Source of the DNA: Bryobacteraceae bacterium
GTDB taxonomy: Bacteria > Acidobacteriota > Terriglobia > Bryobacterales > Bryobacteraceae
Assembly: GCA_013388415.1 (NCBI GenBank)
Contig: JACADU010000087.1
Span: 1-37,843 of the forward strand
Direction of reading: 5' to 3'
Length of the DNA: 37,843 nt
This document shows, piece by piece, positions 7,958 through 15,424 of this stretch. A program made the translations under genes and the position numbers. Under the pieces are notes generated by a model that was not told the DNA's origin, searched no databases, and saw nothing but the letters and a program-made list of their open reading frames with translations. Every line of letters begins with the position of its first letter. The stretch's first letter is position 1.

Positions 7958-9127
7958 CTACATTGTCCCAAACGAATCAGCGAGGTGGGCGGTGAGCAGG
8001 GCGAGCAAGGCTGCCCGGTCGGCGATCCGGTCCTTGAGGATGGACTCGTTCGCCGCATGGGCGCCTTCGCCGACTCCGCCGAGCCCATCCAATGTGGGAA
8101 TCCCGATGCCGGCGGTGAAGTTGCCGTCCGAGCCGCCTCCGGTGGATGACTCCTCCAGTTGAATGCCGAGTTCTCGGGAGGCGAGCGCGCGCGCAGCTTT
8201 GTAGAGGGCGCGAACTCCGGCGGTGCGCTCCATCGGGGGGCGGTTCAGACCGCCGGAGACCTCGATCGAGCAGCGCCTGTCCACGGGCTTGAGACTGTGG
8301 AACTTGCGGTCGAGCGGGGCGTAATCTCTCATCCGCGCCACACGGATGTCCACTTCGCACACCGCCTCGGCAGCCACGACGTTGGTGCGGGTGCCGCCGC
8401 TGATGACGCCGGGATTGACGGTGAGACCCTTCTTCAGGTCCGTGAAGGCGGCGATGCGGCCGATTTGCGCCGCGAGCTCGACAATGGCGCTGGCGCCGGC
8501 GGCGAAGTCGACCCCTGCGTGCGACGCCTTCCCCTTCACCCTGATGGTGTAATCGCCCACACCCTTGCGGGCGGTTTTCAACTTGCCCTCCAAGCCTGTG
8601 CCGGGTTCCGGAATCAGCACCGCGACGCTCTCACGCGCAAGGCTTTCCGTGATGGGGCGTGACACCTCGCTCCCCACCTCCTCGTCGGAGACGATCCAGA
8701 GCGCCACATCCCGCCGGACAGGGATATCCAAAGCCTGAAGAGCGCGCATCGCCTCCACGAAGAAGACCAGCCCCGACTTCATGTCGAGCACGCCGGGGCC
8801 CCAGAGGCGGCCGTTTTCGTCGCGCCAGGGCATTTGCGACAGCGTTCCGACCGGCCACACCGTGTCCAGATGGCCGACGCCCAGAATGCGCCCCGGCTGC
8901 TTCCGCTTCGGACCGGGCAGGTTGAACCGGACCAGCAGGTTCCGCCCGAATCTGCCGCCCGGCAGCGTCTCGCATGAGGCGGCGTCAGCCACCCGCGAAG
9001 CGAACAGATCGACGCAGCGGTTCACCGCAACGCTGTCGCCGCTCGGCGACTCGCACTCCACCAGTTCCCGCAAAAAGCCTGTCAATTCAGGGGTTCGCGC
9101 TTTCAGATGAGCCAGGACCGGATGCAT
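7958..9127 (-). CDS. M20-family metallopeptidase (carboxypeptidase G2/ArgE-like)
   Basis: 389-aa zinc-dependent amidohydrolase or peptidase. Metal ligands and catalytic residues are in place: His86 in GHLDTVWP, Asp115 in GPGVLDMKSGL, Glu149/Glu150 in SDEEVGS, an IPEP segment, and a C-terminal GEGAHAANES His. The dimerisation (lid) domain lies at about 190-300 (KGVGDYTIRVKGKASHAGVDFAAGASAIVELA). There is no signal peptide, so it is probably cytoplasmic. It is the first gene of the leftward run and diverges from fabZ across 25 bp. Its substrate (folate-type, aminoacyl or dipeptide) cannot be told from sequence. Confidence 0.88.
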   Translation of the reverse strand: MHPVLAHLKARTPELTGFLRELVECESPSGDSVAVNRCVDLFASRVADAASCETLPGGRFGRNLLVRFNLPGPKRKQPGRILGVGHLDTVWPVGTLSQMPWRDENGRLWGPGVLDMKSGLVFFVEAMRALQALDIPVRRDVALWIVSDEEVGSEVSRPITESLARESVAVLIPEPGTGLEGKLKTARKGVGDYTIRVKGKASHAGVDFAAGASAIVELAAQIGRIAAFTDLKKGLTVNPGVISGGTRTNVVAAEAVCEVDIRVARMRDYAPLDRKFHSLKPVDRRCSIEVSGGLNRPPMERTAGVRALYKAARALASRELGIQLEESSTGGGSDGNFTAGIGIPTLDGLGGVGEGAHAANESILKDRIADRAALLALLTAHLADSFGTM

Positions 9128-9134
9128 CGTCTGT

Positions 9135-9141
9135 TAGAATA
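9135..9141. promoter_or_regulatory. overlapping divergent -10 elements between the M20 peptidase and fabZ
   Basis: Only 25 bp separate the two divergent start codons. TAGAAT (9135-9140, + strand) sits 12 bp before the fabZ ATG. On the opposite strand TATTCT (9141-9136) sits 8 bp before the M20 ATG. Neither gene shows a Shine-Dalgarno, and no good -35 was found for the plus direction. If real, both transcripts would be leaderless or nearly so. Confidence 0.35.
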
Positions 9142-9152
9142 TCGTTTCCATC

Positions 9153-9620
9153 ATGGCTTCTTTGGAGAACGTTGAGATCCGGGATATCCTCCCGCACCGC
9201 TACCCGTTTCTGCTGGTCGACCGGATCACTGAGATGGAGCCGGACCGGATTGTCGGCATCAAAAACGTCACCGCCAACGAGCCGTTTTTTCTGGGGCATT
9301 TTCCCGAGTTCCCGGTGATGCCTGGAGTGCTGATCGTCGAAGCGATGGCGCAAGTGGCCGGGGTGCTGGTTCTCCGCGAAGTGGCTGACCGCAAGTCCCG
9401 GCTGGTTTTGCTGGCTTCGGTGGAAGATGCCAGGTTCCGTAAGCCAGTGCTGCCGGGCGACACTCTGACCATCGAAATGACGATGGTCAGGCGCAAGTCG
9501 ACCGTTGTGAAGATGAAGGGTGAAGCGCGGGTGGCTGGCTCCGTGGTCGCCGAAGCGACGGTGATGTGCAAACTCGCCGACCGCCCTGACCATGGCCGCG
9601 GCGCAGGTCCCGCCGAGTAG
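9153..9620 (+). CDS. fabZ: 3-hydroxyacyl-[acyl-carrier-protein] dehydratase FabZ
   Basis: Hot-dog-fold dehydratase of type II fatty acid synthesis, 155 aa. The family core is nearly canonical: DILPHRYPFLLVDRI, then NEPFFLGHFPEFPVMPGVLIVEAMAQVAG. Catalytic His49 (GHF) and Glu63 (VEAMAQ) are present. It heads the rightward operon and is followed after 8 bp by lpxA. The fabZ-lpxA pairing supplies and uses 3-hydroxyacyl-ACP at the branch point between membrane lipids and lipid A. No Shine-Dalgarno precedes the ATG. Confidence 0.96.
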   Translation: MASLENVEIRDILPHRYPFLLVDRITEMEPDRIVGIKNVTANEPFFLGHFPEFPVMPGVLIVEAMAQVAGVLVLREVADRKSRLVLLASVEDARFRKPVLPGDTLTIEMTMVRRKSTVVKMKGEARVAGSVVAEATVMCKLADRPDHGRGAGPAE

Positions 9621-9628
9621 TCTGACCA

Positions 9629-10405
9629 ATGCCGATCCACCCGACCGCTCTTGTCGATCCCGCGGCGGTCATCCATCCGGAAGCCGACATCGGCCCTTTC
9701 TGCGTCATCGGGGCCGAGGTTGAGATCGGAGCTCGAACGCGCCTGATGGCCAGCATCTTCGCGGAAGGGCCAACCGCCATCGGCGAGGACAACATCTTCT
9801 TTCCCTATTCGACCGTCGGCGTCGCGTCGCAAGATCTGAAGTACAAGGGCGAGCGGGCGTTCACGCGAATCGGCAGCCGAAACCGGATCCGCGAGTTCGT
9901 CACCATCCATCGCGGAACCCAGGGAGGCGGGCTCGAGACCGTGATCGGAGACGACAATCTGCTGATGGCGTATTCGCATATCGCACACGATGCGCGCATC
10001 GGCAGCCACTGCATTCTGGGCAATGCGGTGACGCTCGCCGGGCACGTCACGATCGAAGACTGGGCGACCGTTGAAGCCTTCTCCGGCGTGCACCAGTTCT
10101 GCCGCATCGGCCGGCATGCTTTCGTCGGCGGCTACAGCGTCATCACGCAGGACGTGCTGCCTTACTCGATGACGGTGACGCCTCGGGAATCCAAAGTCTA
10201 CGGCGCGAACAAAGTCGGGCTGAAGCGGCGCGGCTTCGATCCGGAGGCCATTGAAAGCCTCCACAAGTCCTTCCGGCTGCTGGGCAATGAAGCGCTGAAC
10301 ACGTCCCAGGCGATCGAGCGAATCCGGGAGGAAGTGCCCGCGACCGCCGAAGTCGAGGAATTGATCGGTTTCATCCAAAGCGCCAGGCGCGGGTTCATCA
10401 AGTGA
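9629..10405 (+). CDS. lpxA: acyl-ACP--UDP-N-acetylglucosamine O-acyltransferase
   Basis: First step of lipid A synthesis: transfer of a 3-hydroxyacyl chain to UDP-GlcNAc (or to its 3-amino analogue in some species). It is 258 aa, the typical length. Left-handed beta-helix hexapeptide repeats start at IHPTALVDPAAVIHPEADIGPFCVIG. The catalytic His lies in LLMAYSHIAHDARIGSHCILGN, and VHQFCRIG and GLKRRGFDPEAI are LpxA hallmarks. The C-terminal helical domain is complete. Its stop overlaps the GTG start of lpxI. Sequence alone does not tell whether the acceptor is GlcNAc (ester) or GlcNAc3N (amide). Confidence 0.96.
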   Translation: MPIHPTALVDPAAVIHPEADIGPFCVIGAEVEIGARTRLMASIFAEGPTAIGEDNIFFPYSTVGVASQDLKYKGERAFTRIGSRNRIREFVTIHRGTQGGGLETVIGDDNLLMAYSHIAHDARIGSHCILGNAVTLAGHVTIEDWATVEAFSGVHQFCRIGRHAFVGGYSVITQDVLPYSMTVTPRESKVYGANKVGLKRRGFDPEAIESLHKSFRLLGNEALNTSQAIERIREEVPATAEVEELIGFIQSARRGFIK

Positions 10406-11217
10406 GATACGGTCTGATCGCCGGCAGCGGCAGGTTTCCGATTCTCGCGCTGGAGACGGCGCGGAGCCTGGGCCACGAGGTCGTCGTGGTTGCGGTGAAG
10501 GACAATGCGCCGCCGGAGGTGGAGACGCTGGCCGCGCGCTGCCACTGGATCACCATCGCCGAACTTGGCCGCCTGATCGACATCCTGCACGAAGAGAAGA
10601 TCACCGAGGTCGTCATGGCCGGGCAGGTGAAGCACACGTCCATTTTCAGCTCCCTGCGGCCCGACTGGCGCCTGTTCAAGCTCCTGGCGTCGCTGCCGTC
10701 GCGCAACACGGACGCTCTGATCGGCGGCGTGCAGAAGGAGCTCGAAAAAGAAGGAATCCGGCTTGGCGACTCCACCATGCTGCTGAAGCCGCTGCTCGCG
10801 GCCGAGGGGGTCCTGACCCGCCGCCCGCCGGACAGCGAGGAAGAGAAGGATTTACAGTACGGCCGGCGCGTCGCCGCGGCGCTGGCCGGATTCGACATCG
10901 GCCAGAGCGTCGCCATCAGCGAGCGGGCCTGCGTCGCTGTCGAGGCGATGGAGGGAACGGATGCGATGCTGAGGCGGGCCGCTTCGCTGGTGAACGGCCG
11001 CCCGCTCCGCCTGGTCAAGAGCGCCAGCAGGCGCTCGCATCTGCTGTTCGACGTGCCGGTCGCGGGGCCGGGCACCATCCAAACGATGGTCGAGACCGGC
11101 GCCACCGCTTTGGCGGTCGAAGCCGGCCGCACGCTGCTGCTGGATAAAGAGGAAATGCTGGAACTCGCCGACCGCCACCAAGTCAGCGTCATCGGCTACA
11201 GGCCGGAGGCATCATGA
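10402..11217 (+). CDS. lpxI: UDP-2,3-diacylglucosamine pyrophosphatase LpxI
   Basis: Hydrolyses UDP-2,3-diacylglucosamine to 2,3-diacylglucosamine-1-phosphate and UMP. LpxI is the alternative to LpxH in many non-gammaproteobacteria. The product is 271 aa from a GTG start at 10402 that overlaps the lpxA stop (GTGA). The family N-terminus YGLIAGSGRFPILALETARSLGHEVVVVAVKD is clear, as are EVVMAGQVKHTSIF, GFDIGQSVAISERACVAVEAMEGTDAMLRRA, and the C-terminal DVPVAGPGTIQTMVETGATALAVEAGRTLLLD. Translational coupling links it to lpxA and to the oxidoreductase downstream. Confidence 0.95.
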   Translation: MRYGLIAGSGRFPILALETARSLGHEVVVVAVKDNAPPEVETLAARCHWITIAELGRLIDILHEEKITEVVMAGQVKHTSIFSSLRPDWRLFKLLASLPSRNTDALIGGVQKELEKEGIRLGDSTMLLKPLLAAEGVLTRRPPDSEEEKDLQYGRRVAAALAGFDIGQSVAISERACVAVEAMEGTDAMLRRAASLVNGRPLRLVKSASRRSHLLFDVPVAGPGTIQTMVETGATALAVEAGRTLLLDKEEMLELADRHQVSVIGYRPEAS

Positions 11218-12203
11218 GCCAGAGCCCCATTCGAATCGCCGTGGTGGGCGCGGGCGTCTTCGGACGCAACCATCTGCGTGTGATCCGCGAAACGCCCGCC
11301 GCGGAACTGGCCGGCGTCTACGACGCCGATGCGCAGCGCGGCGCGGCGGCGGCCAGCGAGTTTGGGTGCCGCGCTTTCCATTCGTTGGAGGAGGTGGCGG
11401 CAGGCGCTCAAGCGGCGATTGTCGCCGTGCCCACGGTGAGCCACTGCGAGGTGGGCGTGCGCCTGATGGACGCCGGCCTCGACGTCCTGGTCGAGAAGCC
11501 GATTGCGGTCAATGTCGAAGAGGCGCATGCGCTGATGGCGCAAGCCGCCCGCCGGGGCCGTGTCCTTCAGGCGGGCCACCTCGAGCGTTTCAACCCGGCA
11601 GTCGAGGTAGCGCGTTCTCTGATCACCGTGCCGCTGTTCTTCGAGATCCATCGCCTCAGCGTCTTCTCCCCGCGAAGCCTGGATGTCGATGTGGTCTCCG
11701 ATTTGATGATCCACGATCTCGACATCCTCCTCTCGATGACCGGCGCCGCGCCCCGGGAAATCCGGGCCGCCGGGATCAACGTACTGTCCGGGAAAGCCGA
11801 CATCGCCAACGTCCGGCTGGCGTTTCCTGGCGGTTGCATTGCGAACCTGACGGCCAGCCGGGTTTCCACCGAGCGGGTCCGCAAGCTGCGCTTCTTTCAG
11901 CCGGGCCAGTACGTCTCGGTCGACTACGCGAAGCAGGAGTGCTTCTCGATATCAGTCACCCCGCAGCGGCAGATCGTGCCGCGGAACTGGCCGGTGACCC
12001 GGAGCGAGCCTCTGAAGCTGCAACTGGAATCTTTCCTCGAGTGCGTAGCCACCCGGGCGCGGCCCCGGGTGGACGGAGCGGCCGCCACGCAAGCCCTCTC
12101 TCTGGCGGCAGACATTCAGCGGGCAATCAGCGAGCATGGAATTGAGGTGGCTGCGACCTTGGCCTCCGCACCCCCAATTGCCTGGGATGCGTCCAAGGCA
12201 TAG
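11214..12203 (+). CDS. Gfo/Idh/MocA-family oxidoreductase in the lpx operon (possible UDP-GlcNAc 3-dehydrogenase)
   Basis: 329-aa cytoplasmic NAD(P)-dependent oxidoreductase. The Rossmann loop is IRIAVVGAGVFGRNH (about 6-20), the catalytic EKP motif is VLVEKPIAVN, and the C-terminal Gfo/Idh domain contains SVFSPRSLDVDVVSDLMIHDLDILL. Its ATG overlaps the lpxI stop, so it is part of the lipid A transcription unit. From known biology, GnnA of Acidithiobacillus and Leptospira is a member of this superfamily encoded near lpxA. GnnA oxidises UDP-GlcNAc at C3 before GnnB transaminates it. A GnnA-like role is an inference from context, and no aminotransferase (GnnB) gene lies in this window. Confidence 0.85.
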   Translation: MSQSPIRIAVVGAGVFGRNHLRVIRETPAAELAGVYDADAQRGAAAASEFGCRAFHSLEEVAAGAQAAIVAVPTVSHCEVGVRLMDAGLDVLVEKPIAVNVEEAHALMAQAARRGRVLQAGHLERFNPAVEVARSLITVPLFFEIHRLSVFSPRSLDVDVVSDLMIHDLDILLSMTGAAPREIRAAGINVLSGKADIANVRLAFPGGCIANLTASRVSTERVRKLRFFQPGQYVSVDYAKQECFSISVTPQRQIVPRNWPVTRSEPLKLQLESFLECVATRARPRVDGAAATQALSLAADIQRAISEHGIEVAATLASAPPIAWDASKA

Positions 12204-12230
12204 GGAGCCCCAAGGCGCCTCGGCCCGCTC

Positions 12231-13280
12231 ATGCTTGAAGCGTTCTCCGCATACTGGCACGGCGACGAGGCCGAACCGCGGTTCCTCCTCGAGTTGAGGG
12301 ATCCGGACGAGCCTCGCAGGAGAGGTGTGGCCGCGGCGGGCGCAGTTCTGTTTGAAATCGTTTTGGTGCTGGTGCTGCTGTACATGCCTGGCGGCGGGAT
12401 GGGAATGCCGGACAGCCCGCGGGTCGTGGCCGACTTGCGCCGGGCCACACCACTGGTGGCGCCCCGCCTGGACGACTTCCGGCTGACCCAGAAAGAGCCG
12501 CAGCGTTCCAAGCCTTCGACGGAGGTGGACCTCGCCGCGCTGTTGCCGCGCCCCGAAGTCGTGCGCAGCCCGCGCTCTTCGCCGCGCGGTTTCATCCCGC
12601 CCTCGGGAACGCCGCAGCCTGCCGAGCAGCGGCTCCCGGTGCTGGAAGCGCCAAAGGTGGAGTTGGCTCAACAGGGACTGCCCGCCAACCTTCCGCCAGC
12701 GCCGAATCCGCTCAGCACCGCGCCGCCTCCCCCGGCGCGGGCGAGGAGCCCGTTCGAACCGGTGGGCGGACCGCAGGCTCCCGCAGCCAAACCTCAGATT
12801 GAGGTGCCCAAAAGCGGCGTGGAGGATACCGTCAAGTCGGTCGCCCGCGCCGGAGCGGGCGGAGGCGGCCAGATGGTCGGCGATCTCGGCTCGCCCGACG
12901 GAGGGATCACCGAGGGGCTCTCGCAACCGGCAACCCCCGGCCGCAGCGCGAGCACGCTGGAGCTGTTGAGCGACCCGCAGGGGATGGACTTCAGGCCTTA
13001 CCTGGTGCAGGTGCTGGCCGCAGTGAAGCGCAACTGGCAGGCGGTCATGCCCGAGAGCGCGCGTCTCGGCAGGCGCGGCCGTGTCGCGATTCAGTTCATC
13101 ATCGACAAATCCGGCCGCGTCCCGAAACTCGTGATCGCCATGCCATCCGGCGCCGACGCGCTCGACCGCGCCGCGGTCGCCGGCATCAGCGCCTCAAATC
13201 CATTCCCGCCTTTGCCCCGTGAATTCCGCGGGAATGAAATCCGGCTTCAACTCGTTTTCAGCTACAACATGCCGCGATGA
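12231..13280 (+). CDS. TonB C-terminal-domain-like membrane-anchored protein
   Basis: 349-aa protein with a TonB-like layout. A cytoplasmic N-terminus (1-38) is followed by one membrane segment (VAAAGAVLFEIVLVLVLLYMPGG, about 34-56) and a long Pro-rich periplasmic linker (PPAPNPLSTAPPPPARARSPFEP). The C-terminal domain at about 260-349 (FRPYLVQVLAAVKRNWQAVMPESARLGRRGRVAIQFIIDKSGRVPKLVIAMPSGADALDRAAVAGISASNPFPPLP) matches the TonB/TolA C-terminal family. It starts 27 bp after the oxidoreductase gene. No exbB/exbD genes are near, so it could energise outer-membrane receptors or act as a TolA-like envelope linker. Confidence 0.82.
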   Translation: MLEAFSAYWHGDEAEPRFLLELRDPDEPRRRGVAAAGAVLFEIVLVLVLLYMPGGGMGMPDSPRVVADLRRATPLVAPRLDDFRLTQKEPQRSKPSTEVDLAALLPRPEVVRSPRSSPRGFIPPSGTPQPAEQRLPVLEAPKVELAQQGLPANLPPAPNPLSTAPPPPARARSPFEPVGGPQAPAAKPQIEVPKSGVEDTVKSVARAGAGGGGQMVGDLGSPDGGITEGLSQPATPGRSASTLELLSDPQGMDFRPYLVQVLAAVKRNWQAVMPESARLGRRGRVAIQFIIDKSGRVPKLVIAMPSGADALDRAAVAGISASNPFPPLPREFRGNEIRLQLVFSYNMPR

Positions 13281-13375
13281 GTCGATCGCTTGGGGAATGC
13301 CAGCGGACAACCGCCTGGCATCGGCCACACCACGCCCCGGCGGGGTGCGGCGCAGAACCGGTGGCGGGCATGCCC

Positions 13376-13684
13376 TTAACGGCGCTGCGCGTCGTGCTTT
13401 TGACGGTAAATGTCGCGGCTCAGCCTGTCCTGCCGTGCTTCGATGCGGGCGCGTTCCGGCGCGGTCAGCCCCGGGCCATCGGCGCGATCGCGCCGGATGT
13501 CCTGCCGCAACTCCCTCTCGCGCGTGGCCAGGCGGGCGGTCTCCCGCTTGGTCAGCTCGCCGGACCGCACGCCCTGTTCGATCCGCTCATGCTGGGCCTT
13601 CTGCCGGTTCACCACTCGCTGCGCCTGCGCCTCCAGGCAAAGGAACAGCCCCACTGCCATGCTCACTCCGATCAGTCTCTTCAT
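13376..13684 (-). CDS. small exported charged protein, function unknown
   Basis: The start at 13684 (GGTGAG Shine-Dalgarno just upstream) gives a 102-aa protein with a signal peptide, MKRLIGVSMAVGLFLCLEAQAQ. The mature part of about 80 residues is almost all charged helix: RVVNRQKAQHERIEQGVRSGELTKRETARLATRERELRQDIRRDRADGPGLTAPERARIEARQDRLSRDIY. The RQxxQxxRIxQGxxSGxLTxxE pattern resembles a family of uncharacterised bacterial periplasmic proteins. The predicted mature protein is helical, strongly basic/acidic and Cys-free. It diverges from the 65-aa membrane protein across about 60-70 bp. The track ORF extends 22 codons further upstream without protein-like sequence. Confidence 0.72.
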   Translation of the reverse strand: MKRLIGVSMAVGLFLCLEAQAQRVVNRQKAQHERIEQGVRSGELTKRETARLATRERELRQDIRRDRADGPGLTAPERARIEARQDRLSRDIYRQKHDAQRR

Positions 13685-13755
13685 TGGTCTCACCCTTTCT
13701 GACTTGTTGAACACGGCTCGGGGCAATTTGATTCGCGGGTACAATGTCAATTCGC

Positions 13756-13941
13756 ATGATCACTCCTCGCGAGGATTCCGCCCTTCAGGGGAAGTTGAAG
13801 TGGGCGATGCTTGCCTATGCCGTTCTGGCGCTGCTTGCGGCTCTGACGCTCGATGGGAATTTCCGGTTCTTCGTGCTGATTCTCCTAGGTGCGCTGGCGC
13901 TGAAAAGCTGGATCGCCGTCAAGCGGGAATCGGTGGAATAA
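13756..13941 (+). CDS. small two-helix membrane protein, unknown
   Basis: The track ORF begins at 13744. The ATG at 13756 is preferred because TACAAT (13740-13745), a -10-like hexamer, overlaps the first ATG. The product is about 61 aa with two hydrophobic helices: WAMLAYAVLALLAALTLDG and FFVLILLGALALKSWIAVK. The charged tail (KRESVE) suggests both termini may be cytoplasmic. There is no Shine-Dalgarno. It resembles small uncharacterised inner-membrane proteins, and no specific family was recognised. Confidence 0.55.
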   Translation: MITPREDSALQGKLKWAMLAYAVLALLAALTLDGNFRFFVLILLGALALKSWIAVKRESVE

Positions 13942-14497
13942 TCCCCCCCTTTTGAGGTAGCCGGTGCTAAGGCAATTCTGCCTACAGGATCAGGCGAGCC
14001 GTCTAGTGGGAATTCCTCAGAAACCCGGTACGATCAACCCGAAGAACTAAAACGGCTGAGCACTGACTCTGTCGTGCCGGAAACCCGAAAAAGTGTTCCG
14101 GAATGAAACTAACTGTTCCGAATTAGATGGGGATGGAGTGATGCGAGGCACTAAATCGGGTCGAGGACGATCCAACGTCATAGGCTGCGTTGCGCCGGGT
14201 CTTCGGCCGGAGTTTGACTACGGCGGAATCGGTCCTTCAGAAAGCCTGCAAAACCTAGGATTAGCGCTCGATTCGGCAGCTCAAGCCACTCCCTTGCCGG
14301 TCCGCCGGCGGTCTGCCTCCGTATTTGGCCCGGCAATTGCCCTAAGTGAGACGCCTGACGGCGAGCCCCCCAGAAAGGCTCCAGGAAAGGCGCTGATGGT
14401 AAGACGCCGCACCGATGGAAGCGGCGCAGATCGCAGAGAACCCTCCGCCAGAGAGGGGCGCGAAGAGGAGACAGGGTTGAGGAGCAAGGAGAAGGTG
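13942..14497. other. 556-bp leader/intergenic region before the sigma factor gene
   Basis: The sigma reading frame is open back to 14093, but its upstream 135 codons do not look like a conserved domain, and a strong Shine-Dalgarno at 14486-14491 marks the start at 14498. The region holds a TTCCGGAA palindrome near 14095 with a second GTTCCG 22-23 bp on. A 6-bp stem with a 10-nt loop (CGCCGC...GCGGCG, 14405-14426) lies close to the gene. I compared it by eye with c-di-GMP, fluoride and glycine riboswitch cores and found no match. No gene is called here. Confidence 0.5.
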
Positions 14498-15406
14498 ATG
14501 CCGGTCCAGGTTGCAGTTGCTGCGTGCGCGAATCAGCCAGCGTCGAGATCGAGGCGGGTTCTCTCAGTCAGGCCGAGAGGAGCGGCCCCGGCCGGCGCCA
14601 AGCCGGCGCAGGCCGTGCCTCAGGCGCCGGCGGAAGCCTCGCGCATTGAGATGATGCGCGCCGAATGCCCGGAGACCGAGGAGACTCCAAAGGAGATCCG
14701 CGACAAGGTCGTTCTCGAGAATCTGCCACTGGTGAAGGCGATTGCCATCCGCGTTCACGAGAGCCTGCCGGTCCATGTCGAGTTGGACGACCTCATCCAC
14801 GCCGGCATCCTGGGTCTTTTTGACGCCGCCACCAAGTACAACCCTTACAAGCAGGTGGCGTTCTCCAGCTACGCCAAGCACCGGATCAAGGGAGCGATGC
14901 TCGACAGCCTGCGGCAGCTCGACTGGGCCTCGCGCGACATGCGCCGGCGGCACAAGCAGGTTGAGCAGGTGACAAGGGACCTGTGCGCTGAATTGCACCG
15001 CAATCCGACAGAAGACGAAGTGGCGCAGAAACTCGGAGTCGAAGTCAGCCGCTGGCGCCAGATGGCCCTCGATCTCCGCAACGTGGGCCTGATCTCGGCT
15101 TCCACCCGGCCCAACGACAATGAGGATCTCCCGGCGCCCGACTTTCCCGGGAACCCGGAGAATCAGCCCGACAGCATGTGCGCCCGGGAGCAGATGCGCG
15201 AGAAGCTCGAGCTCGCCATGAGCGCGCTGCCGGAGCGCTACCGCAAGGTGGTCACCCTCTACTACGCCAACGAACTCACGATGAAGGAAATCGGCGGCAT
15301 GCTCGGCATCAACGAAAGCCGCGTCTCGCAGATTCACAAGTCGGCGCTCGAGAAGATGGCCAACGTGCTGGTTTCGAACGGAATCACGTCAGCCGGCGCC
15401 TTCTGA
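14498..15406 (+). CDS. FliA/WhiG-type alternative sigma factor (sigma-70 family group 3)
   Basis: 302-aa RNA polymerase sigma factor. The ATG at 14498 follows an AAGGAG Shine-Dalgarno at ideal spacing. The first ~60 residues are a Pro/Ala-rich tail not typical of the family. Region 2 follows (LENLPLVKAIAIRVHESLPVHVELDDLIHAGILGLFDAATKYNP...FSSYAKHRIKGAMLDSLRQLDWASRDMRR), in which LDWxxRxxRR is the FliA/WhiG hallmark. Region 3 is ELHRNPTEDEVAQKLGVEVSRWRQM, and region 4 is LPERYRKVVTLYYANELTMKEIGGMLGINESRVSQIHKSALEKM. No flagellar or sporulation genes lie nearby, so the regulon is not evident. The gene converges with sppA. Confidence 0.9.
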   Translation: MPVQVAVAACANQPASRSRRVLSVRPRGAAPAGAKPAQAVPQAPAEASRIEMMRAECPETEETPKEIRDKVVLENLPLVKAIAIRVHESLPVHVELDDLIHAGILGLFDAATKYNPYKQVAFSSYAKHRIKGAMLDSLRQLDWASRDMRRRHKQVEQVTRDLCAELHRNPTEDEVAQKLGVEVSRWRQMALDLRNVGLISASTRPNDNEDLPAPDFPGNPENQPDSMCAREQMREKLELAMSALPERYRKVVTLYYANELTMKEIGGMLGINESRVSQIHKSALEKMANVLVSNGITSAGAF

Positions 15407-15424
15407 AGCCTGCGGCGCGCCGGG

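Noticed and set aside
14093-14497. 135-codon N-terminal extension of the sigma factor ORF
   Set aside because: Sequence is not protein-like and a strong Shine-Dalgarno marks the start at 14498.
13942-14497. possible c-di-GMP, fluoride or glycine riboswitch in the sigma leader
   Set aside because: Only scattered short look-alikes (for example CTGATGG) were found. The conserved cores and helices are missing.
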